From Bacillota bacterium (GTDB lineage: Bacteria; Bacillota; Bacilli; Alicyclobacillales; SLC66): 5,921 nucleotides of DNA. The notes beneath the pieces are model-generated. The model saw only the letters and a program-made list of their open reading frames with translations, did not search any database and was not told the DNA's origin. Location: contig JAJZAS010000112.1 in the NCBI GenBank assembly GCA_021799325.1, positions 1 to 5,921 of the forward strand, given 5' to 3'. A program made the position numbers and the translations under genes. Shown in pieces: positions 5,793 through 5,921 of the stretch (positions within the stretch are counted from its first letter, which is position 1; each line of letters begins with the position of its first letter).

Positions 5793-5921
5793 TTACAAAT
5801 AAGGGTTGATGTGAACAAGCACTTCCTGGATGCGGGGAAAATTGTCCATTAGGCTTTGTTTGACGTCTTTGGCTATGTTATGGCCTGAAAGCACCGTTAT
5901 TTCGGGATCAACGCTGATAGA
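5793..5921 (-). CDS. Cation diffusion facilitator family transporter (C-terminal end, cut by window edge)
   Basis: The last 42 codons and the TAA stop of a gene that enters from the right edge. The peptide begins ISVDPEITVLSGHNIAKDVK and ends VLVHINPYL. This matches the end of the cytoplasmic C-terminal domain of CDF transporters, where a beta strand ending in a V-D-P segment, the xxxGHNIAKxVKxxL helix and a final V-H-I-N-P strand form the dimerising ferredoxin-like fold. CDF proteins export divalent cations such as Zn, Mn, Co or Fe by proton antiport across the inner membrane. The membrane part that determines the metal is outside the window, so no metal or gene symbol is assigned. The stop is about 95 bases from the apt start, with a promoter between them and no obvious terminator. 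The assignment rests on a short fragment but the pattern is characteristic. Confidence 0.78.
   Translation of the reverse strand, partial: SISVDPEITVLSGHNIAKDVKQSLMDNFPRIQEVLVHINPYL

Overview
This window looks like ordinary chromosomal DNA from a low-to-mid GC Gram-positive bacterium (Bacillota, probably class Bacilli). The evidence is the apt-relA-dtd gene order, the long bifunctional Rel protein, strong GGAGG-type ribosome binding sites, use of GTG/TTG starts, and an EcfA1/EcfA2 ATPase pair. An Alicyclobacillus-like relative is a guess from overall character and cannot be fixed from this sequence. I found no mobile element, CRISPR array, rRNA, tRNA or riboswitch.

Layout. On the minus strand from the right edge: the last 42 codons of a cation diffusion facilitator (CDF) transporter (5793-5921). 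After a gap holding a good promoter come apt (adenine salvage), relA ((p)ppGpp synthetase/hydrolase), dtd (D-aminoacyl-tRNA deacylase) and a glyoxalase-II-like metallo-beta-lactamase (MBL) hydrolase. These four are spaced as one operon, with gaps of 35, 15 and 20 bases. It meets a small plus-strand DUF2203 gene (1259-1657) tail to tail. DUF2203 is back to back with a second minus-strand unit, ecfA1 then ecfA2, which runs off the left edge. The 119-base divergent gap appears to hold two outward promoters that share one overlapping -35 region.

Functional picture. The apt-relA-dtd-MBL unit combines purine salvage, the stringent-response alarmone enzyme, tRNA chirality proofreading and a probable thioester/glyoxalase-type hydrolase. 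This is a known neighbourhood in Firmicutes. The ecfA1-ecfA2 pair encodes the two ATPases that energise energy-coupling-factor vitamin/metal importers; the membrane subunit gene ecfT would be expected just beyond the left edge.

The points worth a second look are modest: start-site corrections for apt, relA and the MBL gene; an acidic N-terminal extension on Rel; an unusual Q-loop in EcfA2; the shared-promoter arrangement; and a CDF gene rather than recJ directly upstream of apt. I do not see evidence for a new biological system here.
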